Part shown: one piece after another, positions 32,990-36,096 of the stretch
How the letters are laid out: each line of letters begins with the position of its first letter
Position numbering within the stretch: position 1 is the stretch's first letter
Source of the DNA: Streptomyces sp. CC53
GTDB taxonomy: Bacteria; Actinomycetota; Actinomycetes; Streptomycetales; Streptomycetaceae
Reading direction: 5' to 3'
NCBI RefSeq assembly: GCF_001865245.1
Contig: NZ_MKXB01000211.1
Coordinates: 1 to 36,096, forward strand
DNA length: 36,096 bases
Notes under the pieces: model-generated
Told to the model about the DNA's origin: nothing
The model's database searches: none
What the model saw: only the letters and a program-made list of their open reading frames with translations
Program-made: the position numbers and the translations under genes

Positions 32990-33951
32990 GCCGTTTCCTG
33001 CTGACCCGTACCCTGCCCGAGGGCGCCGCCGGCGCCGACCTGCGCGCCGACGTGCTCAACGGCCTGACCCGCACGCCGAAGGAGCTGCCGCCCAAGTGGT
33101 TCTACGACGCGCGCGGCAGCGAGCTGTTCGAGGAGATCACCCGGCTTCCGGAGTACTACCCGACGCGCACCGAGCGGGCCATCCTGACGGCCCGCGCGGC
33201 GGAGATCGCGGAGGCGACGGGCGCCCGCACACTGGTGGAACTGGGCTCCGGTTCGTCGGAGAAGGCACGGCTGCTGCTGCACGCGCTGCGGCCGGGGCTC
33301 GAAGGCTACGTCCCGGTGGACGTGAGCGAGTCCGCGCTGACCGGGGCGGCCGAGGCGCTCACCGCCGAACTGCCCGACCTGCGGGTGCACGCCCTGGTCG
33401 CGGACTTCACCCGCGGCCTGGCCCTGCCAGGGACGCCGGGGCCGCGCCTCGTGGCGTTCCTGGGCGGGACGCTCGGCAACCTGCTGCCCGCGCAGCGCGC
33501 CGCGTTCCTGCGGTCGGTGCGGGCGCTGATGGAGCCCGGGGACGCGCTGCTGCTGGGCACCGACCTGGTGAAGGACGAGGGGGTGCTCGTCGCGGCGTAC
33601 GACGACGCGGCCGGGGTGACGGCGGCCTTCAACAAGAACGTGCTGGCGGTCCTGGAACGCGAGCTGGGAGCGGACGTCGACCCGGACGACTTCGACCACG
33701 TCGCCGTGTGGGACCCGGACAACGAGTGGATCGAGATGCGGCTGCGGGCCCGGCACGCGCTGACCGTGAAGATCCCCGAGCTGGGCCTCGCGGTGCCCTT
33801 CGCGGCGGGCGAGGACCTGCGGACGGAGGTGTCCGCGAAGTTCCGTCAGGAGAGGGTGGAGGCCGAACTCGCCGCCGCGGGGCTCGCGCTGTCCCGGTGG
33901 TGGACGGACGAGAAGGAGTGGTTCGGGGTGTCGCTGGCCACGGCGGTCTGA
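32986..33951 (+). CDS. egtD: Histidine N-alpha-methyltransferase EgtD
   Basis: 321 residues, the same length as mycobacterial EgtD. SAM-dependent trimethylation of histidine to hercynine, the first committed ergothioneine precursor. SAM motif VELGSGSSEKARLLL (84-98); histidine-binding residues are conserved in PEYYPTRTE (Tyr57/58), FLGGTLGNL (Asn165) and RTEVSAKF (Glu281, Ser283). GTG at 32986 overlaps the egtC stop as GTGA, so all four egt genes are coupled. No egtE (C-S lyase) follows; the last step must be encoded elsewhere. The last 106 bases overlap the 3' end of the convergent acyltransferase gene. Confidence 0.97.
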   Translation: MSRFLLTRTLPEGAAGADLRADVLNGLTRTPKELPPKWFYDARGSELFEEITRLPEYYPTRTERAILTARAAEIAEATGARTLVELGSGSSEKARLLLHALRPGLEGYVPVDVSESALTGAAEALTAELPDLRVHALVADFTRGLALPGTPGPRLVAFLGGTLGNLLPAQRAAFLRSVRALMEPGDALLLGTDLVKDEGVLVAAYDDAAGVTAAFNKNVLAVLERELGADVDPDDFDHVAVWDPDNEWIEMRLRARHALTVKIPELGLAVPFAAGEDLRTEVSAKFRQERVEAELAAAGLALSRWWTDEKEWFGVSLATAV

Positions 33952-34760
33952 GCGGGCGGGCGCGGCCCGCGGACGGCGTCCTCGGCCGCCCGGGCCAGGG
34001 CGCGGCGGTCGGGGCGGCGGCCGGGCGGAACCGGCGGCAGCAGCCGCAGCTCGACCGTGAGGCCCCGGGTCGCCGCGATCCGCCGCAGCGAGGCGGCCAG
34101 GGTGTCGTCGCCGACGAACGCGGCGGGCCCCAGCGGCCGGTACGTGATCCGTACGGGCTGCACGGGGACCGCCGCGTCCAGCGCCGCCTGGAAGGCGGCC
34201 GGGCGGAAGCGGCCCTGGGCGCGGCCGCACCACGTGGAGCCCTCGGGGAAGACGACGACGCGGGAGCCGGCGTCGAGGGCGGCGGCCGCGGCGCGGACGA
34301 AGCCGGGCAGGGCCCGCAGCCGCTCCCGGTCGAGGAAGAGGGTGCCGCCGCGCGCGGCGAGCGGGCCGAGCAGGGGCCAGTGCCGGACCTCCTGCTTGGC
34401 GACCATCCGGCCGGGCAGGACGGCCGCGACCAGCGGCACGTCGAGCCAGGAGACGTGGTTGGCGACGACGAGCGCGGGTCCGGGCGGCGGGGGCGCGCCG
34501 GTGACGCGGACGCGGACGCCGTACGCGGAGAGGACGGCACGGCACCACAGCCGGGTGAGGGCCCGGCGGCCCGTGCGCCCGGCGGCCGCGGCGAGCGGAG
34601 CGAGCAGCACGCCCGCGAGGACGGCGCCGGTCCCGGTGGCGAGCCGCAGCGCGGCGCCCAGGGGCGGGCGGGTGCCGGTGCCGCTCGGGGGCGCCGCGCA
34701 GTCCTCCGGGGTGCAGGGAGCGGTGGGCAGCCAGGGGCCGGGGGCGGCGGTGCCGGTCAC
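33846..34760 (-). CDS. olsA: 1-acyl-sn-glycerol-3-phosphate-type acyltransferase (OlsA-like)
   Basis: 304 residues. PlsC-type O-acyltransferase; next to an OlsB-like gene it most likely acylates lyso-ornithine lipid to ornithine lipid, though lysophosphatidate is possible. Catalytic NHVSWLD gives His102 and Asp107; acceptor motif VVVFPEGST has Glu173-Gly174. A hydrophobic helix (about 40-60; GAVLAGVLLAPLAAAA) anchors it in the membrane. The GTG start at 34760 overlaps the upstream gene's stop (GTGA), giving a tight two-gene operon. The last ~35 residues (VASDTPNHSFSSVHH onward) are encoded antisense to the end of egtD, and this tail looks disordered. S. coelicolor has a comparable pair downstream of its egt genes (from memory). 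Confidence 0.85.
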   Translation of the reverse strand: MTGTAAPGPWLPTAPCTPEDCAAPPSGTGTRPPLGAALRLATGTGAVLAGVLLAPLAAAAGRTGRRALTRLWCRAVLSAYGVRVRVTGAPPPPGPALVVANHVSWLDVPLVAAVLPGRMVAKQEVRHWPLLGPLAARGGTLFLDRERLRALPGFVRAAAAALDAGSRVVVFPEGSTWCGRAQGRFRPAAFQAALDAAVPVQPVRITYRPLGPAAFVGDDTLAASLRRIAATRGLTVELRLLPPVPPGRRPDRRALARAAEDAVRGPRPPAQTAVASDTPNHSFSSVHHRDSASPAAASSASTLS

Positions 34761-35623
34761 GCGAGGGAGAGGAAGTGCCGCAGGTACCGCGCGTGGATGC
34801 GGCTCATGGACAGCAGGACGTACAGGTCGGCGACGCGGAAGTCCGGGTCGTGGGCGGGTGCGCCGCACACCCAGGCGCCGAGCCGCAGGTAGCCGCGGAG
34901 CAGCGGCGGGAGCGGGGTGGGGCCTTCGGCCGCGGGGGCGCCGTCGGGGGTCCAGAGCCGGTGCGGGGTGACCCAGTACTCCTCGGGTGCCAGGTGCTTG
35001 GACCTGACGGTGTCCCAGGTGGCGGCGGCGAGGGCGCCGCCGTCGCCGAGCGGGAGGGAGCAGCAGCCGGCCAGCCAGGTGTGGCCGGTGCGGCTCATGT
35101 AGCGGGCGATGCCGGCCCAGATGAGGGAGATGACGGCGCCGTTGCGGTGCGCGGGGTGGACGCAGGACCGGCCCACCTCGACGAGGTCGTCGCGCAGGGG
35201 GGCGAGCCGGGTGAGGTCGAACTCGCTCTCGGCGTAGAGGCGGCCGGCTATGCGTGCGCGGTCGGGCGGCAGCAGCCGGTAGGTGCCCACGACCTCGCCG
35301 GTGCTGTCGTCGTGGACGAGGACGTGGTCGCAGTACGCGTCGAAGGCGTCGCCTTCGAGGCCGGGTTCCGGCCCGTCGAGGCGGGCGCCGAACTCCGCGG
35401 CGAACACCTGGTGGCGCAGTCTCTGGGCGGCCCGTACGTCCTCCTGCTCCCGGGCGAGGGAGAGCCGGTAGCGGGGTGACCCGTCCGCTTCCGGGGCTGC
35501 GGCGCCCGCTGCGGGGCCGAGGGTCAGGGCGGCCGGGGACGGTACGGCGGCGGGCGCGGGCACCAGGCGGGTGACCGGGGCGGGCGCGGGGGCCGGGGCG
35601 ACGGGGGCAGGGGGCACGGGCAT
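34757..35623 (-). CDS. olsB: GNAT-type N-acyltransferase, OlsB-like (lyso-ornithine lipid synthesis)
   Basis: 288 residues. OlsB transfers a 3-hydroxyacyl group from ACP to the alpha-amine of ornithine. The core (about 50-260) has the family's features: YRLSLAREQEDVRAAQRLRHQVFAAEFGARLDG, DAYCDHVLVHDDSTGEVVGTYRLLPPD, YAESEFDLTRL, VEVGRSCVHPAHRNGAVISLIWAGIARYM, and a C-terminal DPDFRVADLYVLLSMSRIHARYLRHFL. The first ~45 residues are an unusual Pro/Ala/Val low-complexity leader. ATG at 35623 has AGGAG seven bases upstream. The hemolysin-like autotransacetylase family is related, but the adjacent PlsC gene favours OlsB. First gene of the pair. Confidence 0.85.
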   Translation of the reverse strand: MPVPPAPVAPAPAPAPVTRLVPAPAAVPSPAALTLGPAAGAAAPEADGSPRYRLSLAREQEDVRAAQRLRHQVFAAEFGARLDGPEPGLEGDAFDAYCDHVLVHDDSTGEVVGTYRLLPPDRARIAGRLYAESEFDLTRLAPLRDDLVEVGRSCVHPAHRNGAVISLIWAGIARYMSRTGHTWLAGCCSLPLGDGGALAAATWDTVRSKHLAPEEYWVTPHRLWTPDGAPAAEGPTPLPPLLRGYLRLGAWVCGAPAHDPDFRVADLYVLLSMSRIHARYLRHFLSLA

Positions 35624-36096
35624 GGCGGTCTCCTGAGGCCGTACGGCGGGGACGCACCGCGGCTGCGGCGGCCCGCTCCTACTTCTCCCGTGGCCGGCTG
35701 GATTCGGCGTGACCGTGTGGCGGAGGCCGGGTGTGCGCTAGCTGAATGACCGGTTCGCCCGCATCCCCGCGGAAGGGGCCTGGCGCGGTCGCCTGCGGCG
35801 CCGCCCACGTGCGGGACGGTGGCGGCCGGGCCCGTCGGCGAGCGCGGTGCGTGCCGACGGGCCCGGCCCTGGGCCGGTGGGCGCGGCGTGCGTCGCACGG
35901 GAGGTGGGTGGGGCCGGCGGCACCCCGGCAGGACGGTCGGCGGCAGCGCCAGGCCGTGCCGGGCCACCGGTGACCGTGGGTGGCCAACGGCCGGCGGCAG
36001 TGGCGGTGCCGGCAGGCGACCGGCGACGGTGCGGGTCGTGACAAGGCACCGGCGGCGGCACCCGGGCGGCCGCGCCAACCGCGCCGGTGCGCGGGC
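35624..36096. other. Gene-free region at the right edge
   Basis: No open frame here has a recognisable product. The 35690-35760 part is less GC-rich and presumably holds the promoter of the olsB-olsA pair; no canonical -35/-10 is evident. A very strong hairpin lies at 35824-35868. The right-hand 200 bases have only Arg/Pro/Gly-rich frames. A gene may begin or end beyond the window. Confidence 0.45.
35824..35868. terminator. Perfect 16-bp stem hairpin near right edge
   Basis: GGCCGGGCCCGTCGGC (35824-35839) pairs perfectly with GCCGACGGGCCCGGCC (35853-35868) around a 13-base loop. It is the longest perfect stem in the window. It is placed 200 bases upstream of olsB, with no gene ending visibly next to it; it may terminate a transcript entering from the right. 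Confidence 0.6.

Noticed and set aside
35738..36061. Minus-strand frames at the right edge
   Set aside because: Arg/Pro/His-rich translations with no motif, no good start and a large hairpin in the middle of the region.

Overview
The window is extremely GC-rich. Its genes use G or C at almost every third codon position, with frequent GTG or TTG starts and ATGA/GTGA stop-start overlaps. This, together with the gene families present (SARP/AfsR regulator, SpoIIE-type phosphatases with GAF and PAS domains, ergothioneine genes, a sigma-R type promoter), points to the chromosome of a Streptomyces or close relative. No tRNA, rRNA, transposase, phage gene or CRISPR array was seen.

Layout. (1) 1-2777: the end of a complex I operon (nuoM cut by the window edge, then nuoN). 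(2) 3433-6035: a long-form GAPDH with a strong terminator, a convergent LapA-type membrane protein, and a GNAT acetyltransferase. (3) 6400-17030: a signalling cluster of four SpoIIE/PP2C-type phosphatases of different architecture (PAS-PAS-GAF-PP2C; PAS-PAS-GAF-PP2C-HATPase; membrane-PP2C; SSS symporter-PAS-GAF-PP2C-HATPase) plus one small charged protein on the other strand. (4) 17278-19682: a translationally coupled pair, a cis-prenyltransferase and an MpaB/DUF2236 oxygenase fused to a calerythrin-like EF-hand domain. (5) 19771-24765: a truncated SGNH hydrolase remnant, an intact secreted SGNH hydrolase, and a divergent AfsR-like SARP/NB-ARC/TPR regulator. (6) 24965-29276: pirin, thioredoxin behind a sigma-R promoter, a thiolase with palindromic operators, an unknown small protein, and a bacterial-type PARG-like protein. 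(7) 29428-33951: egtABCD for ergothioneine, all four genes overlapping. (8) 33846-35623: olsB-olsA on the opposite strand, probably for ornithine lipid. The last 470 bases hold no gene that I can support.

How the parts may work together. The phosphatases look like sensory inputs to an anti-anti-sigma (STAS)/anti-sigma network whose STAS and sigma partners are not in the window; two of them carry their own anti-sigma-type HATPase kinase domain. Thioredoxin and ergothioneine form a thiol/oxidative stress block. The most novel-looking items are the solute-symporter/phosphatase/kinase fusion (13461-17030) and the prenyltransferase plus Ca2+-binding oxygenase operon (17278-19682). All assignments come from reading motifs; no database search was run.
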